A program made the position numbers and the translations under genes. Below are positions 1 to 13,109 of a DNA stretch of 64,000 nt, piece after piece. The DNA is from Trileptium ribeirensis. Lineage: Eukaryota > Nematoda > Enoplea > Enoplida > Thoracostomopsidae. Numbering within the stretch: the stretch's first letter is position 1; each line of letters begins with the position of its first letter. Below the pieces are notes generated by a model that searched no databases, had not been told where the DNA came from, and was given only the letters and a program-made list of their open reading frames with translations. The DNA lies in contig JASANE010028061.1 in NCBI GenBank assembly GCA_030248225.1, positions 1-64,000 of the forward strand, written 5' to 3'.

Positions 1-1211
1 GGAATATTATAACTTGATTCGCACAATATTGCGAGTTTACAATGTTCCTGCCTCCTGCTACCAGCAGTTTCAAAATTGTTCCCGGGCAATTGGCACAACG
101 TGACGAAACATCTCAAATTCGGCTACGGTAATTGCAAAATATCAAATATGAGCAATTACCACAATGTTGTCTCCGATGAGCAGTTTATAACCATACGTAT
201 TCAACGTCCGAGGTCCCGGGGGAGTAGCCGGTTTCCGTGGGGGGAGTAGGCCTTCGTCTTCGCGTTGCGGGAGAAGCCATCTACTTCGGCTGGGAGGGGG
301 GTGGGTTGAGGTCCGGTCCTCAGAAGAGTTTAGAAACCTCATATATGGTTTACAACCGTCAACTATCCAAATCGAGACAAACATACTAATTTTGCTTAAT
401 AATGCATCATTTACAATAACATGGTCCTAATTATGTCACGCAGTCAGATGGGCTAGGTACTATGTCACACATACAGTCCAGCTCGACTATTAAAATTTTG
501 GATAGCCTAGCTAGGCTCTGCATTTGTCGTCGAGTGTCGAGCCGGACTGTGCTTTTGTCACGAGGCGATCAGCTGAGCCCTATAACATAAGCTAGAGACT
601 ATTTTATTACGTTTTATTATACATATCTAAATAGTGCCCTAGAAGCGGCATACAGCTTAAAACGTTAATTGTATATATTAAAACATATATATAACTTAGA
701 GTTAATGTGAAAATACTAAAGAACAAAATGCTATTACACTAAGCACAATACTAAATAAAATTTCTCAATTGATAGTTCAGCCGGACGCTGCGTTTGTCTC
801 GCAGAGCCTAGCTAAGCTTCCTGTTTATCACATTAAGACTAGCTAAGCTATAAAAATGTACAATAGTAGTCCAGCTAAGTTTTATAGGTCACTCGAACTA
901 GTTGAGTTGCATACGTGACATAATTTGGCCCTGCCGCACGTATCTTATGGTAAATGATGCATAACCTGTTTATAACTATCCAAGCCTGAGCAAAGATCTC
1001 TGTTTCGCTTAAGATAAGCTGTTTATAATAGTAAAAAATCGAAGCGTTAGTCAGTAACTCAATTTTGCTTAAGATCGGCTTTTGATAATCACAAAATATC
1101 CAAATCTGAGCAAACACCTCGATTGCGCTTAAGATAAGCTGATGACAACGAATAACAACAAAAGCCTCTTACCCCTACGAATGGCATGAAATTACTTGAA
1201 ATTGTACTTAC
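1..1211. repeat. Non-coding flank with diverged ~60-bp tandem repeats
   Basis: No exon recognised. Around 900-1150 three diverged units of about 60 bp recur, each carrying a version of GCTTAAGATAAGCTG plus AAAATATCCAAATCTGAGC. Weaker copies of the same motifs appear at about 130-420. Confidence 0.4.
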
Positions 1212-1373
1212 TTCACCGGGTCTGCAAATTCCACCAACTGCTCTCATGCCTTCCTGGCATTGACAGATACCGGAACTACACTGGGATCCACCGCTGCAAC
1301 TCTGTCCAAGATCACACGATGCAAGTGGTGGAACAGATACAGGAGCACAGTCGGCACCCGTTGCTTCCGTACC
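1212..1373 (-). CDS. EB-module protein, exon h (most 3' exon found)
   Basis: The acceptor TTTTCAG and the strong donor GTAAGT bound a 162-bp phase-0 exon. It completes the module of exon g (EGTEATGADC) and adds another: PPLASCDLGQSCSGGSQC, then SGICQCQEG and GGICRPGE. It ends in phase 0 with a donor, so the gene continues toward or beyond the left edge, where I found no further exon. Confidence 0.75.
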
Positions 1374-1748
1374 CTGAAAAGGTATAAATGTTCAAATGCT
1401 TATGAACAATTTTAATGAGGAGTTGCGCAGCAAAAATAATAACTATAAACTATCGCATGTGCTCAATTGCCACCATATGATGGTGGTGACCTAGGTGATT
1501 AGGGTTCGCAGATTTGACACTGTGGTACGCAAAATAATTATCTGCGAATAGCACCCAATTTTTTTCATTTAAGCGATTAGTAACGATAGTCTCGTATATC
1601 CTGTAGTTTTTAGTCTAAAGTTTTAAATGCGTTATAACTTGTAAAATATGATATGCTAACATTTTACTATAGAGCAAATAAATATTTATTCATATCTGTT
1701 ATACCAATATTATTGAAATGCTAATTATTTTAAGGTCTATTTTTCTAC

Positions 1749-1849
1749 CTCTGGACATCGACATGTTGCACCGTCGCAGAACGAGCCACCGATACACTGT
1801 TCGCCTTGGTAGCAAGTGCCGTCGGGTAGTGCAGTCGGTAACAAAGCTT
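1749..1849 (-). CDS. EB-module protein, exon g
   Basis: The acceptor ATATTTAG lies above 1849 and the donor GTAGAA below 1749; the exon is 101 bp. It starts with the last two bases of a split codon (GAA with exon f) and ends in phase 0. It encodes ALLPTALPDGTCYQGEQC, then IGGSFCDGATCRCPE. The last cysteine of this module comes from exon h. The 6.5-kb intron before it holds the 79-bp satellite array. Confidence 0.7.
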
Positions 1850-2540
1850 CTAAATATTAAATACACATTTACATCGTTTGGAAATGAGAATTTTGGTTTT
1901 AATGTATCTTTTAGAGCCAGAAGTGAAATGCATGCTATGCCGTTCATGAGCCGACATTTTGCTTTATATTCAGTTCTTTCTAATACTTGGGGTACTCTAT
2001 TCTACAGCAACTAAGATCAACTTAAAACGGAGATAGTTGTACTTAAGTAGCCAAATCGAGACCGTAGGAAGTTTCTGCCAATCTTTAGTCTCATGTGATA
2101 TGTCGGTGCACGTTGATTCCGAAATTTTAAAACCAAGAAACCTGTTTCATTTCAGTATAATAGAAACGATCAATCGGTAACATAGTTGTAAATCACTCCA
2201 AATAGTGTGCATTCTGATCGCCGTTTTTAAATAATCTATTTAAAGAGAGACATACTGAGCTACAAATGAAATATCACTTGAGTTTATTGTACACAGTAAT
2301 TCGGTTAAAGTTTAGCAGGAATACCGAACATTTTCAAGGTTAACCCATACCCTGAATCATGTTTTAACAGTATAATCCGGAAGTGGAATCGCGTAAACAA
2401 AATTGACCAAGGGCAATGATTTAACTACATGGTTACATTTAGGGCCATTTGTGAGCCAAAACGGGAAGCCTAGTTGGACAGGATCCCCCAAATTTTCTGG
2501 TGACGTCAATGCAGGGCGTGCCACCCAGAAATTTGCCATT

Positions 2541-5500
2541 CTCATCGTTCATGTATATATAGAGAAAACATCTAGCGAGACCGCCGTGAATGTTTGTTCA
2601 CCTCGAAATATCTGCCTATTTGTTCGTGCATGTATATATAGAGAAAACATCTGGCGAGACCGCCATGAATGTTTGTTCACCTCGAAATATCTGCCTATTT
2701 GTTCGTTCATGTATATATAGAGAAAACATCTGGCGAGACCGCCATGCATGTTTGTTCACCTCGAAATATCTGCCTATTTGTTCGTGCATGTATATATAGA
2801 GAAAACATCTGGCGAGACCGCCGTGAATGTTTGTTCACCTCGAAATATCTGCCTATTTGTTCGTGCATGTATATATAGAGAAAACATCTGGCGAGACCGC
2901 CATGAATGTTTGTTCACCTCGAAATATCTGCCTATTTGTTCGTTCATGTATATATAGAGAAAACATCTGGCGAGAGCTCTTTGTTTGTGGTTTAAACTCG
3001 TTAGATCTGCCTATCTGTTCGTTCATGTATATATAGAGAAAACATCTGGCGAGACCGCCATGAATGTTTGTTCACCTCGAAATATCTGCCTATTTGTTCG
3101 TTCATGTATATATAGAGAAAACATCTGGCGAGACCGCCATGCATGTTTGTTCACCTCGAAATATCAACCTATTTGTTCGTGCATGTATATATAGAGAAAA
3201 CATCTGGCGAGACCGCCATGAATGTTTGTTCACATCTAAATATCTGAGTATTTGTTCGTGGATGTATATATAGAAAACATCTGGCGAGACCGCCATGAAT
3301 GTTTGTTCACCTCGAAATATCTGCCTATTTGTTCGTTCATGTATATATAGAGAAAACATCTGGCGAGACCGCCATGCATGTTTGTTCAGCTCGAAATATC
3401 TGCCTATTTGTTCGTGCATGTATATATAGAGAAAACATCTGGCGAGACCGCCATGAATGTTTGTTCACCTCTAAATATCTGCCTATTTGTTCGTTCATGT
3501 ATATATAGAGAAAACATCTGGCGAGACCGCCATGCATGTTTGTTCACCTCGAAATATCTGCCTATTTGTTCGTTCATGTATATATGGAGAAAACATATGG
3601 CGAGACCGCCATGAATGTTTGTTCACCTCGAAATATCTGCCTATTTGTTCGTGCATGTATATATAGAGAAAACATCTGGCGAGACCGCCATGCATGTTTG
3701 TTCACCTCGAAATATCTGCCTATTTGTTCGTGCATGTATATATAGAGAAAACATCTGGCGAGACCGCCATGAATGTTTGATCACCTCGAAATATCTGCCT
3801 ATTTGTTCGTTCATGTATATATAGAGAAAACATCTGGCGAGACCGCCATGCATGTTTGTTCACCTCGAAATATCTGCCTATTTGTTCGTGCATGTATATA
3901 TAGAGAAAACATCTGGCGAGACCGCCATGAATGTTTGTTCACCTCGAAATATCTGCCTATTTGTTCGTTCATGTATATATAGAGAAAACATCTGGCGAGA
4001 CCGCCATGCATGTTTGTTCACCTCGAAATATCTGCCTATTTGTTCGTGCATGTATATATAGAGAAAACATCTGGCGAGACCGCCATGAATGTTTGTTCAC
4101 CTCTAAATATCTGCCTATTTGTTCGTTCATGTATATATGGAGAAAACATATGGCGAGACCGCCGTGAATGTTTGTTCACCTCGAAATATCTGCCTATTTG
4201 TTCGTTCATGTATATATAGAAAAAACATCTGGCGAGACCGCCATGCATGTTTGTTCACCTCGAAATATCTGCCTATTTGTTCGTGCATGTATATATAGAG
4301 AAAACATCTGGCGAGACCGCCATGAATGTTTGTTCACCTCGAAATATCTGCCTATTTGTTCGTTCATGTATATATAGAGAAAACATCTGGCGAGACCGCC
4401 ATGCATGTTTGTTCACCTCGAAATATCTGCCTATTTGTTCGTGCATGTATATATAGAGAAAACATCTGGCGAGACCGCCATGCATGTTTGTTCACCTCGA
4501 AATATCTGCCTATTTGTTCGTTCATGTATATATGGAGAAAACATATGGCGAGACCGCCGTGAATGTTTGTTCACCTCGAAATATCTGCCTATTTGTTCGT
4601 GCATGTATATATAGAGAAAACATCTGGCGAGACCGCCATGAATGTTTGTTCACCTCGAAATATCTGCCTATTTGTTCGTTCATGTATATATAGAGAAAAC
4701 ATCTGGCGAGACCGCCATGCATGTTTGTTCACCTCGAAATATCTGCCTATTTGTTCGTGCATGTATATATAGAGAAAACATCTGGCGAGACCGCCATGAA
4801 TGTTTGTTCACCTCTAAATATCTGCCTATTTGTTCGTTCATGTATATATAGAGAAAACATCTGGCGAGACCGCCATGCATGTTTGTTCACCTCGAAATAT
4901 CTGCCTATTTGTTCGTTCATGTATATATGGAGAAAACATATGGCGAGACCGCCATGAATGTTTGTTCACCTCGAAATATCTGCCTATTTGTTCGTTCATG
5001 TATATATAGAGAAAACATCTGGCGAGACCGCCATGCATGTTTGTTCACCTCGAAATATCTGCCTATTTGTTCGTGCATGTATATATAGAGAAAACATCTG
5101 GCGAGACCGCCGTGAATGTTTGTTCACCTCGAAATATCTGCCTATTTGTTCGTGCATGTATATATAGAGAAAACATCTGGCGAGACCGCCATGAATGTTT
5201 GTTCACCTCGAAATATCTGCCTATTTGTTCGTTCATGTATATATAGAGAAAACATCTGGCGAGACCGCCATGCATGTTTGTTCACCTCGAAATATCTGCC
5301 TATTTGTTCGTACATGTATATATAGAGAAAACATCTGGCGAGACCGCCATGAATGTTTGTTCACCTCGAAATATCTGCCTATTTGTTCGTTCATGTATAT
5401 ATAGAGAAAACATCTGGCGAGACCGCCATGCATGTTTGTTCACCTCGAAATATCAACCTATTTGTTCGTGCATGTATATATAGAGAAAACATCTGGCGAG

Positions 5501-6667
5501 ACCGCCGTGAATGTTTGTTCACCTCGAAATATCTGCCTATTTGTTCGTGCATGTATATATAGAGAAAACATCTGGCGAGACCGCCATGAATGTTTGTTCA
5601 CCTCGAAATATCTGCCTATTTGTTCGTTCATGTATATATAGAGAAAACATCTGGCGAGACCGCCATGCATGTTTGTTCACCTCGAAATATCTGCCTATTT
5701 GTTCGTGCATGTATATATAGAGAAAACATCTGGCGAGACCGCCATGAATGTTTGTTCACCTCGAAATATCTGCCTATTTGTTCGTTCATGTATATATAGA
5801 GATAACATCTGGCGAGACCGCCATGCATGTTTGTTCACCTCGAAATATCTGCCTATTTGTTCGTTCATGTATATATGGAGAAAACATATGGCGAGACCGC
5901 CATGAATGTTTGTTCACCTCGAAATATCTGCCTATTTGTTCGTGCATGTATATATAGAGAAAACATCTGGCGAGACCGTCATGAATGTTTGTTCACCTCG
6001 AAATATCTGCCTATTTGATCGTGCATGTATATATAGAGAAAACATCTGGCGAGACCGCCATGAATGTTTGTTCACCTCGAAATATCTGCCTATTTGTTCG
6101 TGCATGTATATATAGAGAAAACATCTGGCGAGACAGCCATGAATGTTTGTTCACCTCTAAATATCTGCCTATTTGTTCGTTTATGTATATATAGAGAAAA
6201 CATCTGGCGAGACCGCCATGAATGTTTGTTCACCTCTATATATCTGCCTATTTGTTCGTGCATGTATATATAGAGAAAACATCTGGCGAGACCGCCATGA
6301 ATGTTTGTTCACCTCTAAATATCTGCCTATTTGTTCGTTCATGTATATATAGAGAAAACATCTGGCGAGACCGCCATGAATGTTTGTTCACCTCGAAATA
6401 TGTGCCTATTTGTTCGTGCATGTATATATAGAGAAAACATCTGGCGAGACCGCCATGAATGTTTGTTCACCTCTAAATATCTGCCTAATTGTTCGTGCAT
6501 GTATATATAGAGAAAACATCTGGCGAGACCGCCATGAATGTTTGTTCACCTCTAAATATCTGCCTATTTGTTCGTTCATGTATATATAGAGAAAACATCT
6601 GGCGAGACCGCCATGAATGTTTGTTCACCTCGAAATATGTGCCTATTTGTTCGTGCATGTATATATA
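2541..6667. repeat. 79-bp satellite array, about 52 copies
   Basis: A head-to-tail array of a 79-bp unit with more than 90 percent identity between most copies. Each unit contains CATGTATATATAGAGAAAAC and TGTTCACCTCGAAATATC. A variant carrying TATATGGAG and ACATATGG recurs near 3586, 4139, 4534, 4929 and 5877, at spacings of 7, 5, 5 and 12 units, which suggests a 395-bp (five-unit) higher-order repeat. One unit near 2975-3015 has a divergent middle, and one near 3262 lacks 2 bp. The array is in an intron of the EB gene. Open frames on both strands are by-products of the repeat. Confidence 0.95.
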
Positions 6668-8137
6668 AACTAATGATATCCTGCAGACAAATAGCAAACA
6701 AGAGTTTGAAGTCAGCAATCAGTTCCTTCAATTCGTAGATTTTTTAGCATTCGTGCCCTTACCATTTGGCTACATTTATGTCATTTTTTGTTGAAGACTT
6801 TAGATTTTGCTACAGATTACTATATGTTCGTGCTATTTAACATAATAATGGTTTTTCCAAGTTCTTAAACAATCTAAGTACCTGTAGGTACTCAATACTC
6901 CACATTGCACAGCGTATCTCCTAACAATTGAAAAATACAGAAAAGTTTTAGTAGATTTTTATAGAAAATTATCTTGGAATATGATATAAAATTCATTAAT
7001 TTACATTCATGCTGAAAACGTTTATCGCAATATAGTAACCGTCATATTACAACGTATTGTAATATCAACAAACCGGAAAACGACCGTAATTACAGAAACA
7101 TTCAAAACAGTTGCACTGATAACATTCATTAGACAACATCCGTATTTGAATAATCGTTGCATCAAAAGCTTATGTGGGCACACATAGTTTTCAGCCAAAT
7201 TAACCAGTGGGCTTTAGGGCATGCAGTGCTTGTTATACCAACCCTGAGCTTAAGCTTTACCCTAAGCTTTAGTTCTTCTATGATTATGTAAGCCTTAGGC
7301 TAAATCTAATTCGGAGCTAAAGCTCCGGCGGGACCCGCACTAAGCCATTCATTTGTTAACGACATAACATTGTTTAGATTTGGTCAGACCTCAATTTAAA
7401 TTTGGTCAGGTTAAATCAGCGGTAAATTATTAAAGGATAGGTCAGAATAGTTGAGCAAGTCATGGAATTGGATTTTTAAATTAAACTTGTATATGAGTTT
7501 TTGCTATGTGGTAACCATAGCGTAAATTACTAAACTGCTCGTTTATGTAACTGTTTTAGTTGCACACGTGAGACAGTATGTGTTAAAGTTGAGAAACTTT
7601 TGACTGCGCGTACAATGGTTCATCATTTGGAGTATCACGCAATTTTGCTTGATTTAGGTATCATTGGCACTTCAAATTATGCCTTCATAGAGAATAGAGC
7701 ATTTTGGGTAGAAATAGGTTTTCGAACCATATTTAACAGGAAAATATGTGGAAATAACTGAATAGGCATATTCTCAATTGCCTAGACGAACTGAATCAAA
7801 TTTACGTCAAATTTGAAAATCAATTTTCCGGCTGAGCTGGGTGCTCGCATAAGCAACCCGTTTTCTTCAATAACTAAACGAAAAACAACTATATATGAGA
7901 TGCTAGAACTTGGAAAGGACCAACTTCAAACAAATCATTGAAGTAAAGTATATTTTGGTTTTAGTTCACTCCACTACAGAAACTGATAACGAATGAACGG
8001 TAATTACCACTAGCATTTGTAACTTTGAAAAATTACAACTGTTAATATTGAATTTTTATCAGAAAAAACGTGAACTTATCGCATTCAGTCACTTTTGCTT
8101 GTGTTGATATACACTCAAAATACATTTTTGTAAAACT
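6668..8137. other. Intron sequence, nothing recognised
   Basis: AT-rich sequence between the satellite array and exon f of the EB gene. No exon, RNA gene or bounded repeat was seen. A stretch at about 7200-7330 is rich in CTTAAGCTT-like and TAAGCCTTAGGC-like words also seen near 18430-18540. Confidence 0.4.
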
Positions 8138-8311
8138 TATATGAAGTTTCTTTGATTTTTGCAACACCAGATATTGTTGTAAGATTAATGAACTATTCCT
8201 GGAAATTTAAAAAAATTATCCTTTAAAGAATTATCTTAGAAATTTCAAGGAACAGTTCTCTGAGTTTTAGATTAATACTATGGTGGTGCAAATATCAAAG
8301 AAACTTCTATT
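8138..8311. mobile_element. Fold-back (MITE-like) palindrome
   Basis: Two imperfect inverted arms of about 70-80 bp meet near 8210. The left arm carries AAGTTTCTTTGATTTTTGCA and the right arm its reverse complement, AATATCAAAGAAACTT. No coding capacity. Clear target duplications were not identified. Confidence 0.55.
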
Positions 8312-8397
8312 TTAATTTCACAGAAGGAATTTCCAGCGTAAAAGGTGATATCAGATAGCACCATCACCATCAAGAGTCAAGTGGAAATTAAACTTAC

Positions 8398-8496
8398 CTC
8401 TTCTAATACATTGATTACCATCAGCCTTAAAACCTTCTACACAGCGACAAATTCTGCTGATGCACATGGCGTTACGTCCACAATCTTCTTTGTTAT
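8398..8496 (-). CDS. EB-module protein, exon f
   Basis: The acceptor GTTCAG and the strong donor GTAAGT bound a 99-bp phase 1-1 exon. It reads NKEDCGRNAMCISRICRCVE, then GFKADGNQCIRR, completing the unit begun at the end of exon e. It follows the same spacing of cysteines and also resembles a truncated EGF-like repeat. Confidence 0.7.
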
Positions 8497-9388
8497 CTGA
8501 ACAGTTAGCTGTAGTTGTAGAATCATTCCAATATAAACAGAAATTTTTGGTTAGCCTAACGATATTCTCGAAAATGGTCGTGCATCAAATTGCGATCCAG
8601 AGATCAGATCTCGTGCAAAACATAGATTATGAAAGGTGAAATATTTATCTTTTCATAAACCAAAAGACTTGCTGTATAAACTGTTACAATGATAATGTGT
8701 CACTCGATAATGTGGTGGCAAAAGCATTAGTATTAGTTTATGATGATTAACGTAAAAGACAAAATATATATTTTTGGCTCACTATGAATATGTCATGACA
8801 GTAGAACCAGAAACCCATTTTCTGTTATTAGACACTCAGGTTTTCACGGTCTAATTGCTCGTTAAAATGATTTTGATGCATGAACAGAACGTGCCGTTTA
8901 AACTATAAATATGTACAGAATTGCGAAGAAATAATGTAACTCTATTATGGTAACTCTATTTAAATAATGTAACTCATTTGTAAATGGTTACTTTTACTAT
9001 AACAGCATTGATATGAAATATTTAATCATATTAAGCTTGAAATATAACGCAGTAATTGTATTCCATAACTCAACATTAGCCTGAATTTTAACATCATTTT
9101 CGGCGCTAAATAAATTCGAATCAAATTTTTCGGAATCGGGGCCGATTTAAAACGGCCTCTTTCTAAGCAGGTAATTTAAATTTACTCATTTCAAATCAGG
9201 AAAACTTGTGATTATAAAGTTGCAATTGGGGAAGATATTTCTCATAAATCGTTGCATAGAACCTGCGCCGTCGCGGTTAATTCAGTACACGGTGGAAAGT
9301 AAGTTCTTAGAATTTGGTGGAAAGACATTTTATGTAACAAGTTCATTTCCACGATGGTCTCGGAGTTTTTTAAAATAACGATACTCAC

Positions 9389-9568
9389 CACATCGGCCAC
9401 CCAGCGCAACTTGTCGTTGCCTTATTTCGATCGAAGATGTTTGTTTCTTCTTGCATTGACCATTGACAACAACCATCGATTGATCGCGACATCGACATCG
9501 CCCACTAATACATACCGACTCTCCAAGGCAAATAGTATCGTCCAACAGACACCTTTCCCCGGGCTGAG
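9389..9568 (-). CDS. EB-module protein, exon e
   Basis: This 180-bp phase 1-1 exon has acceptor ACTATAG and donor GTGAGT. It encodes QPGERCLLDDTICLGESVC, then SGRCRCRDQ and NGQCKKK: a full EB module, then a basic linker and the first part of the next unit (VALGGRC). An alternative acceptor 5 bp further in (CTCAG) would break the phase with exon d, so the outer acceptor was chosen. Confidence 0.75.
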
Positions 9569-10654
9569 CTATAGTTGGTGTTATTTTGACTAAAATAGTG
9601 GATGTAGTTCATGAGTTTCTTGCTGTCTGAATATCATCTCTTATTCAAAATTCGTTTAAATACATTTTATGATTTCAGAAATTCATTATGCCGAACCAAG
9701 AGTAAATGAGAATTTGCTAAAAGTATTACACTCATCACAGTTTAAGCACATCCAGCCTAAATGTATGTCGCGGTGCGTTTCGAACTGTTTCCTGCATTTC
9801 AGGGAGATGACAGTTGACAGTTCTAAGGACATTTTGCTGCCGTTTGTATTTTATGGGAGTGTGACAGAGTTCTCCCAATAAATTACAAGAGGACGAAATG
9901 TCTTCCACGAGGCGGAAACAAAATGTTTCGGAATGAAACAAAGCGATAACACTTATATATCGCATGGAATGATGGGAAAGATGAACAAAGCACACATGCA
10001 GGGGACTGGTCAAACCAAATCGAAACATACATTTAGGCGTAAAATACATAATCTGAAGCTTAGTAAAATATTATGAACTCATAATTATACATATTTGTGG
10101 TAGGTCTCAGCAATTTTGTTATTCGAATAATTATAATAACAGTTCAGTGCGGGACTTTCGTGAGGCTACAATCTGCGATTTTGACTTAGATATAGTTTGA
10201 GGTTTATAAAACGAATGAATCCTAGGTTTAGACTAACCTCAAACCTAATATATTGTCAACTGTATCTTCTTGCTCTACACTTATGGGCGATGAACGGAAA
10301 AACAAATGATGTCATAAGTGCCTTTTTTAAGCTGGTCAGAGTCGTCAGAAGTTTCACTTTGCGTTTTCACTAACTTCGCCCTGCTATAAACCTACATAAA
10401 GGGGAAAATTTCAGAATTGCTGTATTCGCAAATTATGCTACAGCAGCCTCAAAATGTACGTAGAAAGAAACTAAAACATAACTTTGTAGCAATGTTTTCA
10501 AAATTAAAAAAGCTTTTTTTTACAAATTTTGTATGATCGGTATTGTCGATGATACTCATGTATTTTACCTTATCTGACGAGTTGACCGTTTTACAGTCTA
10601 TCGCTCTAGGTGCACTCCAAGGTTCGCTGTGGTTATCGGCCACTCGCAAGAGCC

Positions 10655-10755
10655 AACCATCAGAGTGCCAATAACCAATCAAATTAGAGCAGGAGTAAGA
10701 GCCACCGGTGATTGCTATTTCTTTTATAATATCATTGGTTATTGGTGGCTTGTCA
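10655..10755. mobile_element. Small fold-back element
   Basis: Inverted arms share CCAATAACCAAT on the left and ATTGGTTATTGG on the right, within a palindromic stretch of about 100 bp. A related palindrome lies at 17096-17200. Flanking sequence (AGTATGACAGAC, then ACTTTTATAC, about 10890-10920) resembles that at 50390-50410, suggesting a dispersed family. Confidence 0.4.
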
Positions 10756-12599
10756 GATGGTTCCAATTATGAAGTCTTGGAGGGGTATCCAATACACCCC
10801 AGACAACCTTAGAGTGGCTGATCCTGCATTCCCTGGCAGTATGCCGAAAAATAAATGTTTCCTTCAACTAATCAGGTAAAGTAGATGAGTATGACAGACT
10901 GTCATACTTTTATACAATTTTTTTAATAATGTACTATTTATGATATAAATTCTTTATTAATGTATTACTGTTAGAATCATAAATTTAACGACTTGAGACT
11001 ACTTAAAGGGTTATGCTAAAACAAATTTGATTTTAGAAGAACTAATTCAGCTAACAGATGTTGTAGAAGTCATGATTTGAACAAGACTAGATTCTTAATA
11101 GATTTAGTAATGTGCAGGGTTTGGTTGTAGTAGTAAAAGTTTATGGTAGAATGAAATCTAGCATAACGCTGATTACCAACATGTATTTTTACAATTTCGA
11201 CAAACATTCGGAGCAGCTAAAAATTTACGAGTTACTCGAGCGGAATTTATATGGAGCTTTGTAGTTTGTCCATAATACACAAAGTATAAGCTTGAAAATT
11301 TAGTAGTCAAGAAGCTCGGTTGTCCAAAAACAAGTATATGTACCAATTTTTGTTGCGAGTCTATGCGGTCATTTCTGCAAAAAATATGTCACAGCAGTTT
11401 AAATTTCAAGATGATTGATGAAAAATATTCTGCAGTAATGGGTGAAAACACGTAGTTGTACTTCAGGTGGTCTCGATATTGTTAAAAAATCTTCTGCCAG
11501 AACTCTCGCAACGACACAGATATATGTCAAAGATTTAGGTTACTTATACCTATTCCCGCATTGAATATCTACAGCATACATGCACGATGTCTGAAATGCC
11601 AGTGGCAGTGGTCACAGCGGGTGCTTCGGAAGCGGGGGCTTCGGACTTTCCAGCGGGAGAGATCAGCCGGTCGGCGGAAGGTGGGAGAGGTCTTTAATGG
11701 CATAAAATTTGGGACTAAATTGTTTTGATAATTTTTGCCAATTTTCGCCCAATTTTTGCCAATTTTCCACAATTTCGATATATTCCTCCTGTTGCCCTAT
11801 TGTGGCCAAAATTTTCGCGCACCTTCGGAGGAGTCTCAGGGAAGGATTAAGCTACCATCCAGGGGTAGGAGGGGTAGGATAAGGCGACGCCACGAATTGG
11901 GTCGATTCACAGGAGAGGATAATCCTATCTCTCAATATTAGAATGTATGGCCTACAGCATGTTTCGATTCGGCAATGTTCGTAAACTTAAAACAGCGCGT
12001 ATTACGTTTATTCAATACAAGCAGCATTATTAGAATCTATAGTATCAAGCTAATCTGTAAAAACGAATTTTACTGATAGCATTAAAAGCTTCATCGTTCC
12101 TTGTAATAGTCCACCAGATAAACGCAGGAAAACGTAAAAATTTTCTAGTGACAAAAATACAAAAAATAACGAGCTATTTTCTGCAAAAACGGTCTGTTGC
12201 ACCTTTCAGAATACGATGCTAGATCATTCGACTACCGAAGCAGCAAGAAGTGTTGTATTAAAAGTTTGTTTAATCTGCATGTATATAATTGACAAAATAA
12301 TTTAAAGCTTCCTTGATCGTTAGTATGTTATATATGAAGCCGATCGTAATGACCATCTGATCCTTATTAATCAATACACCATTAACTCCGTTATGACTGT
12401 TTAAACGGATTAACCTTATAGACTTAACATTCTTTATTAATATTCTTTTTATCAATATGCGTTGAAATATATTTAAACGATTTCCATAAATAAGTTCTTG
12501 GTTAAAATGATCACGTCGTTGCCATGTTGACATTGCATGGTATGCAAAGTGCAATACGACGGTGCATTATCCTAATAGTGATGTTGAGGAGCTTTATTT

Positions 12600-12703
12600 C
12601 CCTGCCAATTTCATAGTACCGATAGGTGTAATGGCATTTACAACAAGTGTCGCATCGCAGGTCAGGAAGTGATTTTGCAGGCCGTTCCGACGCCAACATC
12701 TGA
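12600..12703 (-). pseudogene. Possible degenerate EB exon
   Basis: On the minus strand, after a CAG acceptor-like site, one frame gives VGVGTACKITS. A one-base shift then gives DLRCDTCCKCHYTY. Together these resemble the start and cysteine core of an EB module, especially exon c (VGVGHACLSNLDC). It needs a frameshift and has no good donor, so it may be a decayed duplicate exon. It is not needed for the phase chain of the intact exons. Confidence 0.3.
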
Positions 12704-12977
12704 GACTAAAAACTGGCCAAGTCCTAATTATTAAATAGGACAATAAGCAAATCGTAAGATAATATAACTTTATATTACAAATAAGCAGCTAACATTCCAG
12801 TGGAAGTGTAAGCATTTGCTACTGAGTTAGATAAAATCCGAAATCAATATCACAGCCTGACGGTTTTGGTTTCGAATTTTTGGTTTGGCATCGCCAAATA
12901 CATGCCTTTATGGGTTATGAAATTGCAGATGCTTTTTTGTAAATACAGAAACCGAGCAGTGATTAAACTAAAGTTAC

Positions 12978-13109
12978 CAGGCCGACAAGTTTCCGACATC
13001 GCAGTTGTACCCGTTGGACATTGACATTTGTTGTTGATGCATTGGGTTCCATCGAATGCGATCGTGCATTGCTCATTGTATTCGCATCCGGAGTTGCCAG
13101 GATACACAA
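12978..13109 (-). CDS. EB-module protein, exon d
   Basis: The acceptor TTTGCAG and the donor GTAACT bound a 132-bp phase 1-1 exon. It encodes VYPGNSGCEYNEQCTIAF, then TQCINNKCQCPTGTT and ETCRP, one complete EB module. The join to exon e gives an alanine codon only if the upstream of two possible acceptors of exon e is used. Confidence 0.75.

Noticed and set aside
2541..6667. Could the regular array be CRISPR-like?
   Set aside because: There are no repeat/spacer blocks: the whole 79-bp unit is conserved, and the locus is eukaryotic with spliced genes.
2590..6718. Dozens of 62-105 codon open frames on both strands
   Set aside because: They repeat every 79 bp with the satellite unit, overlap in all frames and both strands, and share one translated motif. 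They are by-products of the repeat.
10449..10766. 105-codon minus-strand frame with SNLIGYWHSDGWLL
   Set aside because: A similar reading (SNLIGYWRTDIWYL) at about 17170 falls in a related palindromic repeat, so it is repeat sequence and not an exon.
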